DNA from: Paenibacillus nasutitermitis
GTDB taxonomy: Bacteria > Bacillota > Bacilli > Paenibacillales > Paenibacillaceae
NCBI RefSeq assembly: GCF_014641075.1
Contig: NZ_BMHP01000003.1
Location: 372,001 to 436,000 of the forward strand
Reading direction: 5' to 3'
DNA: 64,000 bases
Part shown: one piece after another, positions 8,826-18,079 of the stretch
Numbering within the stretch: the stretch's first letter is position 1
Layout: every line of letters begins with the position of its first letter
Notes under the pieces: generated by a model
Databases searched by the model: none
What the model was told of the DNA's origin: nothing
What the model saw: only the letters and a program-made list of their open reading frames with translations
Translations under genes and position numbers: made by a program

Positions 8826-9656
8826 TCAACCTTTAATGGAACCTGCCGTTAATCCGTCGACAAAATACTTGTGCCCGACAATGCTCAGCAGCACGAGCAC
8901 GGGCAATGACATCAGAAAAGCTCCCGTCACCGGAGACGCGTAGTCGATCTGATACGGGTTGTTCATGGTCGTCAGTCCCACGGCAAGTGTCATTTTCGAT
9001 CCGGAGGTCAAATAGATTAGCGGTCCGATATAATCGTTCCAGGCATTCATGAAGGTGAGCAGCGCCACGATGCCGATTGCGCTTGCGCTCAGCGGAAAAG
9101 CCATGCGGAAGAAGGTGCCGAGCTCGGTACAGCCGTCGATTTTGGCGCTTTCATAAATCTCTTTGGGAATATCGATCATCACCTGTCGGATAAGAAAAAC
9201 GCCGAAAGCGCCAACTATTCCCGGCAAAATAAGCGGCCAGAACGAATCAAGCCAGCCAAAAGAACGGAACATGATAAAGGATGGAACAAGGGTCATTTGG
9301 CCCGGTATCATCATAGTTGCCAGCATTGCGACAAACAAACCGTTCTTGTATTTAAAATCATACCGCGCAAAACCGAAGGCTACCAATGCGTTAAACAAAA
9401 TGGCGAGCACAGTTAGCGATACCGCGATAATCAGACTGTTCCCCAGCTGTGTAAAAAACGGCAGCTTCTCGAACAGATGGACGAAGTTATCGAAGGTCGG
9501 ACGCAGCGGCAGCGGGTTTAAGGGATCCCCGACAATATCCTCGTATTTCTTGAAGGACGTTCCGATCATAAACAGAAACGGTGTGAGAAACAGCAGGCTC
9601 AGCAGCGTAAGGATGATATAGCTCCATGCATTCGACAGTCTGTTCATCCCGGTCAA
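8826..9656 (-). CDS. Carbohydrate ABC transporter permease (MalG/CUT1 type)
   Basis: This 276-aa inner-membrane protein has six predicted TM helices and the cytoplasmic EAA loop ESAKIDGCTELGTFFRMAFP (E-x-A-x-x-D-G-x8-P) that docks on the ATPase. The C-terminal ending, with a final AGSIKG, is typical of MalG-like CUT1 subunits. Its start overlaps the stop of the partner permease by 4 nt, so translation is coupled. It works with that permease and the binding protein at 10642-11946. No ATPase is encoded here; the MsmX-type ATPase at 39566-40699 or another one would serve. Confidence 0.92.
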   Translation of the reverse strand: MTGMNRLSNAWSYIILTLLSLLFLTPFLFMIGTSFKKYEDIVGDPLNPLPLRPTFDNFVHLFEKLPFFTQLGNSLIIAVSLTVLAILFNALVAFGFARYDFKYKNGLFVAMLATMMIPGQMTLVPSFIMFRSFGWLDSFWPLILPGIVGAFGVFLIRQVMIDIPKEIYESAKIDGCTELGTFFRMAFPLSASAIGIVALLTFMNAWNDYIGPLIYLTSGSKMTLAVGLTTMNNPYQIDYASPVTGAFLMSLPVLVLLSIVGHKYFVDGLTAGSIKG

Positions 9657-10540
9657 GCCCCCTGATTTTTGACATTAAAGAGCTTCAATTGAATCATCCC
9701 GACGACCAGCATAAGAATCGTAAACACGTACCCGAGCGCTGCGGAATAGGTAAAGTCGAGTCTCCGGAAAGCCTGATCGTACAAATAAGAGGTAGGAAAA
9801 ACAAGCGAATTCTCCGGTCCGAAGCCGCTTCCCGCCAGAATGAACGCTTCGCTGAACATCCCGAACGAGCCAAGCAGGCATTGAAAAACAACAAAGGTCA
9901 TAATCGGACGCAGCAGCGGCAAAATGACATACCCCAATCGTTGCAGGGGTTTTGCCCCGTCGATTTTCGCGGCCTCGATCAGCTCCTGCGGTACGCTTTG
10001 CAGCCCTGCCAGGAAATATAGGATATTTACGCCGAGAAATTTCCATGTACAGAGAATGATCAGCGCCGGCATGGTCCAGGCCGGGTCCTTCAGCCAGCCG
10101 ATCGGTTCGACGCCGAACAGGCTGAGAAATTTATTGAGCACGCCGCTGTCGCGTTCAAGAATCAGTTTAAAGATAATCCCGACAGCAACCGCTGAGGTAA
10201 TATTAGGGGTGAAGAAAAAGGTTGCAAAAAATCCTTTTTTGCCCGCTACCGCAGGACGGCTCAGCAGGAGCGCCACCCCCAGCGCGACAGGAAGAATAAT
10301 GACCAGACTGCCCAAGGCAAGCTGCGTACCGTTCCACATGGCTTTCCAGAAAAATAAATCCTTGAGCACATACAAATAATTCGCGAAGCCGGCGAACGAA
10401 TAATCGGATGAGCCTTTCTGCAGACTGAGCCAGAAGCCGTAAAGCATAGGATATAAACCGAATACCGCATATGCGATAAAAAAAGGACTGATAAACAGAA
10501 ATGGGGCTGCAATCCATTTTGCTCTTAACGTGCCGTTCAT
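9653..10540 (-). CDS. Carbohydrate ABC transporter permease (MalF/UgpA type)
   Basis: This 295-aa membrane subunit of a CUT1 sugar importer has six TM segments, with an N-terminal LFISPFFIAYAVFGLYP typical of the UgpA/LacF class, and the EAA loop EAAKIDGAKPLQRLGYVILP. The upstream binding protein ends about 100 bp before it and the MalG-type subunit follows with a 4-nt overlap. It forms the heterodimeric channel with that subunit. Confidence 0.92.
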   Translation of the reverse strand: MNGTLRAKWIAAPFLFISPFFIAYAVFGLYPMLYGFWLSLQKGSSDYSFAGFANYLYVLKDLFFWKAMWNGTQLALGSLVIILPVALGVALLLSRPAVAGKKGFFATFFFTPNITSAVAVGIIFKLILERDSGVLNKFLSLFGVEPIGWLKDPAWTMPALIILCTWKFLGVNILYFLAGLQSVPQELIEAAKIDGAKPLQRLGYVILPLLRPIMTFVVFQCLLGSFGMFSEAFILAGSGFGPENSLVFPTSYLYDQAFRRLDFTYSAALGYVFTILMLVVGMIQLKLFNVKNQGA

Positions 10541-10641
10541 TTAACCGCCTCCAGTAGAAGAAGAGATGCGATCTTTTGCACATCTCTTCGTTCTTGCTTC
10601 CATACATATCCCGCTTCGGGGGTTTCCTGTCCTGGCGAAGC

Positions 10642-11946
10642 TTATTTCTCCCGCGCTTCTTCGGAAGCCATCAGGCTGCTCAGCTCAGTTTCCACATCAG
10701 CCAGAAATTGTTCCGGCGTGAGCTTCCCTTTCTGAAAATCCGGTTCATATTTATCCCACGCTTTGCCGATGAGCGAACGCCACCAGGCCTGATTCTGGCT
10801 TGGAGCCTGCTCCCCAAGCTGAGTGTATAAAGATGCCAAATCCTGACCGCCAAAGTATTCGGTCATATCGCTTTCCTTGTGCATCGCCTCGGAACGTGCC
10901 GCACTCGTCAAAGCTGGAAACAAATTAATGATTTGGAAGCTGCGAACCACATTCTCCTCATCCAAATGCGTGTAGCGGAGAAAATCAAACGCAGCTTCCT
11001 TGTTTTTGCTGAATTTCGAGACCGCGAGACCCGTCCCTCCAAGCACCGTTGTCGGCACCGAATCAGGCCCGCCAAGGGGCATCGGAGCTGCTGCCCACTT
11101 CCCGCTTAAATTCGGCGCATTTTGCACCAGCTGACCGGCCCACCAATCCGGACCCGTTGCGGCCAGGAATCGCCCCTTCGCATAAGCCTCCCACAGCTGC
11201 GGACCATCCGGGCTTGACTTGCTCATAAGCCCCTGCTCTTTCCAGCTTAAAATCCGGTTCATGACCATTTTGCCCTTGTCGGTATTAAAGCCGAGCTTCC
11301 CGTCAGCCGTTACGATATCTCCGCCCTCCTGGCGGAGCAGGCTCTGAAAGACGTCAAAGCTTTTCTCCGACCCGCCGAAAATGAATGTATCTTTTGCAAG
11401 AAGCGGCTTGGACGCTTCCATGAATGCATCCCATGTCGTCAGCTTCGACACATCGATTCCCGCCGCATCATACAGGTCCTTGCGGTAATACAAGGCCGAT
11501 ACGCATGCCGCGATTTCAATGCCGTAGATCTTGCTGTCTACCGTGTACAGATCCAGCCGTCCTTTGGGCAACGCATCCGTGAATCCTCCTTGGTCCAGAT
11601 AACTGTTTAGCGGTTCGAACGGAATATCGCCTTTAATATACCGGGGAAAAGCGCCCTGCTCCACGTCGATTAAATCAGGCGCATCCTTGCCTCCGGATTG
11701 TGCGACAACCGTATATTTATCAAACAAGGCGTTAGACTCCAGCAGCTCGATTTTGATTTTGACGTCCGGATGCTCCTTCTCGTATTTGGTTTTCATTTCA
11801 TCGTAATATTGCTTATGCGTATCCGCAAACGTCCAAAGTGTAACGGTGGTTTTGCCGTCATCCCCACTGCTGCCGTCAGTCCCGCTACAACCAACTAAAC
11901 CAATAAGAAAACTTAGAATAATTACAGCAACCAGCCCTCGTTTCAT
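10642..11946 (-). CDS. Extracellular sugar-binding lipoprotein (family 1 SBP)
   Basis: This 434-aa lipoprotein captures sugars outside the membrane for the two permeases downstream. MKRGLVAVIILSFLIGLVGC is a lipoprotein signal with the modified cysteine at position 20, followed by a Gly/Ser/Asp linker. The body shows the usual type-1 SBP features (VTLWTFADTHK; IDVEQGAFPRY; PDWWAGQLV). ATG at 11946 with a GGGGGG site was chosen; the frame continues to 12045, but the extra 33 residues precede the signal peptide and are unlikely to be translated. A cre-like site lies 24 bp upstream. The AraC regulator sits just upstream on the same strand. The ligand is not predictable. Confidence 0.92.
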   Translation of the reverse strand: MKRGLVAVIILSFLIGLVGCSGTDGSSGDDGKTTVTLWTFADTHKQYYDEMKTKYEKEHPDVKIKIELLESNALFDKYTVVAQSGGKDAPDLIDVEQGAFPRYIKGDIPFEPLNSYLDQGGFTDALPKGRLDLYTVDSKIYGIEIAACVSALYYRKDLYDAAGIDVSKLTTWDAFMEASKPLLAKDTFIFGGSEKSFDVFQSLLRQEGGDIVTADGKLGFNTDKGKMVMNRILSWKEQGLMSKSSPDGPQLWEAYAKGRFLAATGPDWWAGQLVQNAPNLSGKWAAAPMPLGGPDSVPTTVLGGTGLAVSKFSKNKEAAFDFLRYTHLDEENVVRSFQIINLFPALTSAARSEAMHKESDMTEYFGGQDLASLYTQLGEQAPSQNQAWWRSLIGKAWDKYEPDFQKGKLTPEQFLADVETELSSLMASEEAREK

Positions 11947-11969
11947 TCTGTTCCCCCCGAATTCATAAT

Positions 11970-11984
11970 GTGCAAGCGCTTTAT
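11970..11984. promoter_or_regulatory. cre-like (CcpA) site before the sugar importer
   Basis: GTGCAAGCGCTTTAT matches the catabolite-responsive consensus at 12 of 14 positions around the AAGCGCTT core. It lies 24 bp before the binding-protein start, where CcpA would block transcription when preferred sugars are present. Function is inferred from the match and place only. Confidence 0.45.
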
Positions 11985-12077
11985 TTTCCACTTCTAAAAG
12001 GTTACCACCGCTTCTGTCTTCCAGCAATACCACCCTATTGACCAATAATGAACTGAAATTGATATCTGCAGATCGAC

Positions 12078-12893
12078 TTAGATTTCATTTGTATTCTGCC
12101 ATGCCGCTTTCCGAATGTCCGAAGGGCTTTTCCCCATTCGCTCCCTGACACACCTGGAGAAATGGACGGCGGTCTTGAAGCCGCATCTCTCGGCGATCTC
12201 CGATATCGACAGCCCCGTATGCGTCAACAGGTCGATCGCCTGGCGGACTCTGAAGCTCCATAAATATTTAATCGGCGTCGTATTATCATGCTGCCGAAAC
12301 AATCGCACCAGATGCTCGGGCGCCACGTTCACGCAGCGGGCCAGCCCGTTCAGCGACCAATCCTCCGCGTACCGCTCATGAATGATTTTTTTGGCGGCAT
12401 TCACGGAGAGTTGTATCTGTGCGCTTCCATAGTGCCGCAAATGCTCGGAAGCATAGAGGTGGAGAGCAGCCAGTCCCAGGTGCCGAATAAGACTGCCATC
12501 AAGGGGAGCAAAGGTTTTGAGCTCGCTCATAATATCGGTTAGTTTGTTAAGCTCAGCGGATATGGGCAGTTGAAACGGAAGCCGGCTTAGCGCTTCGAAC
12601 TGCTGATCTGTCAAGTTTTCCACTCTGATCGCGATCCAGCGATGCCAGGTATCGTTCTCTTTGGCAAATTCAAAATACTCTTCATAGCCTGGCTTCAGCA
12701 GAATCACATGCCCCGGCATGACAGTATGGGAGCTCCCGTTAACCCTGATATCCATTTGCCCGGTGTGAAGCAGGACAAGCTGCACATCATTTTGAAAACG
12801 CGGCCCATATCGTCCTCCGGGTGAATAGACAATTGAACCGCAATCGGCGAACGCTGCCTGTCCGCTGGAAAACAATGAATGATTCTTATCCAT
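12078..12893 (-). CDS. AraC-family regulator with cupin sensor domain
   Basis: This 271-aa protein has an N-terminal AraC-type cupin (VNGSSHTVMPGHVILLKPG) and a C-terminal double helix-turn-helix of about 100 residues (SLNGLARCVNVAPEHLVRLF; LSISEIAERCGFKTAVHFSR; ending GKSPSDIR). It likely binds a sugar and activates the importer genes that begin 131 bp downstream on the same strand. The start is ATG at 12893, with GGAG 9 nt before it; the ATG at 12902 lies too close to that site. No terminator lies between it and the importer. Confidence 0.88.
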   Translation of the reverse strand: MDKNHSLFSSGQAAFADCGSIVYSPGGRYGPRFQNDVQLVLLHTGQMDIRVNGSSHTVMPGHVILLKPGYEEYFEFAKENDTWHRWIAIRVENLTDQQFEALSRLPFQLPISAELNKLTDIMSELKTFAPLDGSLIRHLGLAALHLYASEHLRHYGSAQIQLSVNAAKKIIHERYAEDWSLNGLARCVNVAPEHLVRLFRQHDNTTPIKYLWSFRVRQAIDLLTHTGLSISEIAERCGFKTAVHFSRCVRERMGKSPSDIRKAAWQNTNEI

Positions 12894-12954
12894 GAACAAC
12901 ATCTCCTTTACAAGATCTTTCCTTTAGAATCTACCATCTTACACGGAAAATAAT

Positions 12955-13010
12955 AAGACGCCTCCATAAAATGTGCAGCTGCTCGAACAGCAGCGCACTG
13001 GAGGCGTCTT
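12955..13010 (-). terminator. Long bidirectional hairpin upstream of the AraC gene
   Basis: A perfect 12-bp outer stem AAGACGCCTCCA / TGGAGGCGTCTT encloses an inner stem GTGC-GCTGCT / AGCAGC-GCAC. On the minus strand it is followed by ATTATTTTC. It would end transcription coming from the small membrane protein and fucosidase genes before the AraC gene. Confidence 0.7.
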
Positions 13011-13278
13011 CTACTATAAATGAAGATTATGATATCCAGTCTGAAACGGCTCCCCGATCCGTTCATTCCGGAACAGCGATTTGTTTTTTCGGGCAGGCCG
13101 TTATAGATTTCCTGCGGGATCTGAATCTGATACCGCTTCCGAGCCAACCTCATTCCACATTCAGAAATCTCCAGAAAACAACATGTTTCCTCATAAATAA
13201 ATTGCCTGGGAAATAAGTACATGCTGTTAAATGAACATATAGTCGAATATTAGGCATCCCTTCTGGTCTGGCCGTATC
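13011..13278. other. Gene-poor stretch between hairpin and small membrane protein gene
   Basis: No convincing gene was seen. A minus-strand open frame (13222-12908) crosses the terminator hairpin and resembles no family I recognise. The stretch probably is the long 3' untranslated end of the fucosidase transcript, or decayed coding DNA. Confidence 0.4.
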
Positions 13279-13560
13279 CTAAAATTGAAGGAGCAGTACA
13301 GGCAGTCCAATTCCGAGAACCCATAACATCGGAACCAGATTCACGATAACGGACATACGCTGCCTGCGTTTTCGGAGGACCCAGGCGATTATGGAACAGA
13401 CCACCACCACCAGCGGATAGACACCAATCAAGATGACCAGCGCAACGTTAAAGAAGCTTATTCCCTGGTCAAAGCCCATAAAAGATACTCCCCATATCAG
13501 AAGCCATGGCACCGTACAAAGCAGATAAAGAATTTGAGTACTGATCAAAAATGTCTTCAT
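13279..13560 (-). CDS. Small membrane protein of unknown function (93 aa)
   Basis: This predicted 93-aa protein has three hydrophobic segments: an N-terminal ILYLLCTVPWLLIWGV, a central ALVILIGVYPLVVVVCSIIAWVL ending in a basic RKRRQR patch, and a C-terminal LVPMLWVLGIGLPVLLLQF. ATG at 13560 with GAGGAG about 8 nt upstream is a good start. It follows the fucosidase gene by 76 bp on the same strand. I do not recognise the family and see no enzymatic motif. The basic loop suggests a cytoplasmic side between TM2 and TM3. Confidence 0.6.
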   Translation of the reverse strand: MKTFLISTQILYLLCTVPWLLIWGVSFMGFDQGISFFNVALVILIGVYPLVVVVCSIIAWVLRKRRQRMSVIVNLVPMLWVLGIGLPVLLLQF

Positions 13561-13636
13561 ACATTCTCCTCTTGGATGCCTCATGATGGCCGCACGATTA
13601 ATAGTTTACTCCGATTCATTGTCACACCCTTATGAT

Positions 13637-16018
13637 CTAAGGGAGATTCCGTTCCCGGAATAACAGCCGGTAATGTCTGCCTTGGGCAGTCTGAAATACA
13701 TACACCCCATCCTGTTGAACGACGGCGTCTTCCCCATCGGCGATACGGAACGCCTCTTGGGTAACAATCGCACATCTTCCCCCATGCTGGGAAATAATCT
13801 CCGCTTCCGTCAATTTGCCGCCTTCCCAGGCCAGACTCACTTCGAAGCCGCCCCGTGCGCGCAGCCCCTTGACGTATCCCTTCGGCCAGGAATCCGGGAG
13901 TGCCGGAAGCAGCTGGAGGTAACCCTGATGGGATTGGATCAGCATCTCGGCAATACCGGACGTCGCTGCGAAATTGCCATCGATCTGGAATGGCGGATGT
14001 GCATCGAACAGATTCGGATATACGCCGCCGCGTTGGTAGTTATCCGGCTCGTTCTCCCGGACAAGCTTCAGCAGATTGGAGATCAGCCCCAGAGCACGGT
14101 TGCCGTCGCCAAAACGCGCCCACAGGCCAACTTTCCAGCCCAGACTCCACCCTGTACCCTCGTCCCCGCGCCGTTCAAGAGAAGTTCTTGCAGCCGCGAA
14201 CAGCTCTGGCACACTCTTTTCCGTCAACTGCCGGCCGGGATAAACGCCAAACAAATGAGAGACATGGCGGTGATGAACATCTTCATCCTCAAAGTCCTCT
14301 GACCATTCCTGCAGCTGGCCGTATCTGCCAATCTGCAGTGGAAGCAGCCGTTCCCTGGCATCGGCCAGCTCCTGTCTGAATGTCTCATCAGCCTGCAAGA
14401 TCTCGGATGCTTCCATGCAATTTGTAAACAAATCCCAGATCAAGGAAAGATCCATGGTGGTCGCGGCACTGACGCCGGCCAGTCCGTTCGGAGTCTGGAA
14501 TTTGTGCTCCGGAGAGGTGGACGGCGATGTAATCAGCTTACCGGCGCCGTTGTCGACCAGCCAGTCCAGGCAGAATAATGCTGCTTCTTTCATGACCGGA
14601 TACGCTTTGTCGCGCAAATACACTTCATTCCGTCCAAACGCATAATGCTCCCATAAATGCTGGCAAAGCCACACGCCGCCCATCGGCCAACTCGCCCACA
14701 CCGGATCTCCATGTCCAAAGTCGCCGACAGGTGCCGACTGCGCCCAAATATCGGAGTTGTGATGAGCGGTCCAGCCACGGGTGCCGTAATTGACCTCCGC
14801 CGTCCGGCTGCCGTTCTTCGCCAGATTGCCAATAAAGTCCAGCAGCGGTTCGTGCAGTTCAGCCATGTTGCATGTTTCGGCTGGCCAATAGTTCATCTCC
14901 GCATTAATATTTAAGGTCCAGTTGCTGCTCCATGGCGGGCGGGTCTCCTTGTTCCATATTCCTTGCAGGTTCGCCGGCTGGGTTCCCGGACGGGAGCTTG
15001 CGATCATCAAATAACGGCCATACTGGAACAGCAGCTCGACAAGCCCCGGATCTTTTCCGCCGAACTCGGCGATTCTGCGGTCGGTCGGCAGCTCCTCCGG
15101 TGCCAGGCTTTGTCCCAATGACAGCTGTACCCGGTTGAACAACGCCTGATAGTCGGTAATATGCGCCTTGCGCTGCTCGTCATATGAGATTTGTACGGCC
15201 TGCTCCAGAATGCCCCGGACAATCGGTCCGGGTTCCCGTCCTTCCCTTCCCGGGATCCGGTCATACCCATTAAAGCTGGTCGCGGCGCTGAAGTATAAGG
15301 TAACGCTTGTGGCATCGGTGACATGAATCCCATCGTGATCGACCTGCAAGGTCCCCTCTTCATTCCTCGCAAACAATCGGGCTTGAAAGCTCATCGCCTT
15401 CGTGCTTTGCGGATCGCCGTATTCGATTGGATGCCCGGACAGGTAATAGTTCGGCCATACCTGCTCCGGCGCGGTACCTTGAAGCACGAACTGGTTCCCC
15501 TCGGTTGATGTGCGGTAACGGAGCGGACTGTCCAGCCGGGCATGAAAGCTAAGCCTGCCGGGTACGCTCGCTGTAATCCGTACAACAATAACCTGATGCG
15601 GGTGGGATGCGAATATTTCGCGCCTGTAATCCACATCGCCGACCCGGTAGCTGACCGTCGACAGCCCCTGCTCCAGATCCAGCTCACGCCGGTATTCGTT
15701 GAAGTGACCGCCATGCTCAAAATGAAGCAGCAGATCCCCCAGCGGCATGTAGGACTGGGTGTAGGTCCCCATCATTTCTTTGCTGACGCGCTCTGCCTCC
15801 TGATAGCGGCCTTCCTGGATATGCTTGCGGATTTCAGGCAGCAGCTCCTTCGCTTTGGGATTGTTCCAATCCCGGGGGAATCCCGACCACAAGGTATCCT
15901 CGTTCAATTGAATACGTTCCTTCTCCACACTGCCGAATATCATCGCCCCAAGCCGGCCATTTCCCACAGGCAGCGCTTCGGTCCATACGTTTGCCGGATG
16001 ATTGTAATGTAATTTCAT
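13637..16018 (-). CDS. GH95 family alpha-L-fucosidase (or alpha-L-galactosidase), cytoplasmic
   Basis: This 793-aa protein matches GH95 end to end. The N-terminal domain begins LPVGNGRLGAMIFG and has IQLNEDTLWSG. The (alpha/alpha)6 barrel carries LQGIWN and NINAEMNYWPAE, with the Asn pair that activates water in this family, and HVSHLFGVYPG. GH95 enzymes release terminal 1,2-linked fucose, or L-galactose, by inversion. There is no signal peptide, so it acts on imported oligosaccharides. The start is ATG at 16018 with GGGGGAGG 6 nt upstream. It is followed by a small membrane protein gene and stands alone otherwise; its transporter may be the importer at 8.8-11.9 kb. Confidence 0.93.
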   Translation of the reverse strand: MKLHYNHPANVWTEALPVGNGRLGAMIFGSVEKERIQLNEDTLWSGFPRDWNNPKAKELLPEIRKHIQEGRYQEAERVSKEMMGTYTQSYMPLGDLLLHFEHGGHFNEYRRELDLEQGLSTVSYRVGDVDYRREIFASHPHQVIVVRITASVPGRLSFHARLDSPLRYRTSTEGNQFVLQGTAPEQVWPNYYLSGHPIEYGDPQSTKAMSFQARLFARNEEGTLQVDHDGIHVTDATSVTLYFSAATSFNGYDRIPGREGREPGPIVRGILEQAVQISYDEQRKAHITDYQALFNRVQLSLGQSLAPEELPTDRRIAEFGGKDPGLVELLFQYGRYLMIASSRPGTQPANLQGIWNKETRPPWSSNWTLNINAEMNYWPAETCNMAELHEPLLDFIGNLAKNGSRTAEVNYGTRGWTAHHNSDIWAQSAPVGDFGHGDPVWASWPMGGVWLCQHLWEHYAFGRNEVYLRDKAYPVMKEAALFCLDWLVDNGAGKLITSPSTSPEHKFQTPNGLAGVSAATTMDLSLIWDLFTNCMEASEILQADETFRQELADARERLLPLQIGRYGQLQEWSEDFEDEDVHHRHVSHLFGVYPGRQLTEKSVPELFAAARTSLERRGDEGTGWSLGWKVGLWARFGDGNRALGLISNLLKLVRENEPDNYQRGGVYPNLFDAHPPFQIDGNFAATSGIAEMLIQSHQGYLQLLPALPDSWPKGYVKGLRARGGFEVSLAWEGGKLTEAEIISQHGGRCAIVTQEAFRIADGEDAVVQQDGVYVFQTAQGRHYRLLFRERNLP

Positions 16019-16342
16019 AAGTCCTCCCCCAAATGATAGACATGGACGTCCCTATATGCACAGAGACTCCTGGTTGTAACCGTTATCATATCTCTTAACG
16101 TTCGCTGCTTTTCAGCTCCAACCATACAGTTGGATTATTTGATTTCAGTCGCAATGGTTCTACCTAAACCATAAAAGATCAAGCTGTAAAAAACAAGATT
16201 AAATGCAAATTACGGTAATAGCGTTAGAATGGCAACCAGCTGGTATACCGCCGCACGTTCATATGCCCTGGCCTTTGCGACAGGGCATATGAGAGGACAT
16301 GGCTGGCGTCTCCGCTCCAGATTTCACATTAATGATACGCGC
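16019..16342. other. Intergenic region with perfect hairpin 16260-16291
   Basis: No gene was seen in these 324 bp. They should hold the promoter of the fucosidase gene (minus strand). A perfect 11-bp inverted repeat CATATGCCCTG / CAGGGCATATG with a 10-nt loop lies 52 bp past the YolD stop; it has no T-run, so it is a poor intrinsic terminator but may protect the 3' end. ACCAGCTGGT (16235-16244) is a 10-bp palindrome that could be a regulator site. Confidence 0.45.
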
Positions 16343-16813
16343 TTACCCTTTCGCCTTCAGCCGCGCGACCAGCTCCGCCGTATACTTCGTTAGCCGGACA
16401 CTGATCTCCGAGCGCATAACGTCACGCGTCATTCCGAATCGTTCTTCGTACCCCCGATAATAACATTTGTGATAAATGACCATATCTTCCTGTTCTTCTG
16501 TGATAACCCGAATGTTCCGCTTCTTTAACTCGCCGCGTAATCGATAATAGTCTTCGGCTACCGATATTAAGATTTTGTGGCCGGCGGCGAGGTAAAGCCG
16601 TTTCAACACGTTTGACGAGCTCTCGACGTCAGAGATGCTTTTCTGAATCATCTTCTCCATATGCGGCAGCAGGATATAATCGCGGATCATGACTCGTTCT
16701 TCTGTCGTTAAATGCTTTACAGCGCTCGCTGCTTGCTTCTGATCGTATTGTTCCGCATGTTCAGTCAGCAGCATTTTCGACTTCCACCGTTCGTTCCCGT
16801 CGAGTTTGCTCAT
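16343..16813 (-). CDS. YolD-like protein, partner of the Y-family polymerase
   Basis: This 156-aa cytoplasmic protein is rich in charged residues and helices. Its placement (start overlapping the stop of a UvrX-type polymerase by 4 nt) and general character match the YolD family, which accompanies SOS Y-family polymerases in Bacilli and is thought to be a UmuD-like accessory. It is longer than the roughly 110-aa B. subtilis YolD, with extra helical sequence in the N-terminal half. The family call rests partly on the gene pairing. Confidence 0.7.
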   Translation of the reverse strand: MSKLDGNERWKSKMLLTEHAEQYDQKQAASAVKHLTTEERVMIRDYILLPHMEKMIQKSISDVESSSNVLKRLYLAAGHKILISVAEDYYRLRGELKKRNIRVITEEQEDMVIYHKCYYRGYEERFGMTRDVMRSEISVRLTKYTAELVARLKAKG

Positions 16814-18063
16814 TTAAAATGACCTCCAATCTGCTCCGATCTTTCGCGGGCTACTCCGGCTTCAAGAAGCGAGGAGGCGTGCATAATGGCGCTGCTCCCG
16901 AACCGGTTTTTTATCTCGTCGATCGCACGTTCTTTACGGTAAACGCGGGAACGGTCCTCGAATAACGTCAGCTGCATGACGCTGTCTGTGGTTAACTGCC
17001 CTAAGGTTACGCTGAGATGGCTGACGGGCAATCCGCTCCAATGCTTGACAAACAGCGTATGTGCGGCGGCTGCGACCTCATGCGTTAACGACGTCGGTTG
17101 ATGCAGCGTCATTTGCCGGCCAAATCCAGCCGATCTTTCCCCGTCCGTCTCTCCCGCGCCAACCGCTACAACGCGCCCCTGATAGCCATAACGCCGCGCC
17201 CGCCGGCACACCTCTACGACTAACTCCAGCAGTACAACCTCAATATCTGTCAGCTTGGTATACAGACGCCATCTGAGCGTCTTGCCATGACTTATATTCT
17301 TGATCTGCGACCTGATATTCGATACAACCGGCGATGGATCGATCCCTCTCGCTGTCTGCCAGTAGTAACCCGCTTGAATATCGCTTTGACGGCCCATTCG
17401 GCGCCTCATACGCGCCTTGAAATCGCCGAAGTCCAAGCGCGCTATGTCGCCGATTGTATGGAGTCCCATCCGGACAAAATGACGTGTCATCCGATTCGCG
17501 ACCATAAACATTTGATGAACCGGCAGCGGCCACAATTCCGTTTCAATATTATTCTGGTTCAATTCGAAAATACCGTCCGGATGTTTCTTGGCGAAGTTAT
17601 CCGTAGCCATTTTCGCGAGTATTTTCGTAGGTCCAATCCCCACCCGCGACCATACGCCAGTCGAGAAAAGTACACGTTCCTGTATTTGACGCGCAATCGC
17701 CAGCGGCGAACCGAAATATTTAATGGAGCCTGTTACGTCGAGAAATTGTTCGTCAATCGAATACGGTTCGACCTGATCCGTAAAGGATGCGAAGATTTCG
17801 GAAATAAACAGGGACAGGGTTACGTACGTTTGCATACGCGGGCGGACGATCACGAGCTCGGGACACTTACCCTTAGCCTCACTGACGCGCGAGGCTGTAG
17901 TCACTCCGCGCGCCTTCGCCATAGGGCAGGCCGCAAGTATGATTCCTCCGCGACGATCCGGATCGCCAACGGCTATCGGTTTATCCCGCAGGTCAGGCCT
18001 CGCTGCTTTTTCGACCGACGCGTAAAACGATTGACCGTCAACCAAAAATATTGTCCGTTCCAT
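16810..18063 (-). CDS. Y-family DNA polymerase, UvrX/YqjW (ImpB/MucB/SamB) type
   Basis: This 417-aa error-prone translesion polymerase has the catalytic carboxylates in FLVDGQSFYASVE (first Asp) and PYSIDEQFLDVTG (D-E pair). A helix-hairpin-helix thumb region surrounds IARLDFGDFKARMRRR, and the little-finger domain follows. It copies past DNA damage and causes SOS mutagenesis. ATG at 18063 was chosen because AGGGG lies 8 nt upstream; a GTG three codons earlier overlaps that site. The YolD gene overlaps its stop by 4 nt. Two LexA boxes flank the -10 element, so the pair should be switched on by DNA damage. Such pairs are common on mobile and accessory DNA in Bacilli. Confidence 0.92.
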   Translation of the reverse strand: MERTIFLVDGQSFYASVEKAARPDLRDKPIAVGDPDRRGGIILAACPMAKARGVTTASRVSEAKGKCPELVIVRPRMQTYVTLSLFISEIFASFTDQVEPYSIDEQFLDVTGSIKYFGSPLAIARQIQERVLFSTGVWSRVGIGPTKILAKMATDNFAKKHPDGIFELNQNNIETELWPLPVHQMFMVANRMTRHFVRMGLHTIGDIARLDFGDFKARMRRRMGRQSDIQAGYYWQTARGIDPSPVVSNIRSQIKNISHGKTLRWRLYTKLTDIEVVLLELVVEVCRRARRYGYQGRVVAVGAGETDGERSAGFGRQMTLHQPTSLTHEVAAAAHTLFVKHWSGLPVSHLSVTLGQLTTDSVMQLTLFEDRSRVYRKERAIDEIKNRFGSSAIMHASSLLEAGVARERSEQIGGHFK

Positions 18064-18079
18064 TTCGTTCACCCCTACA

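Noticed and set aside
12908..13222. Minus-strand 104-codon open frame
   Set aside because: It reads through the 12955-13010 terminator hairpin, has no family resemblance, and lacks a convincing ribosome site.
16260..16291. Hairpin as rho-independent terminator of the polymerase/YolD operon
   Set aside because: The stem is perfect but no T-run follows in either direction; kept only as an intergenic hairpin.
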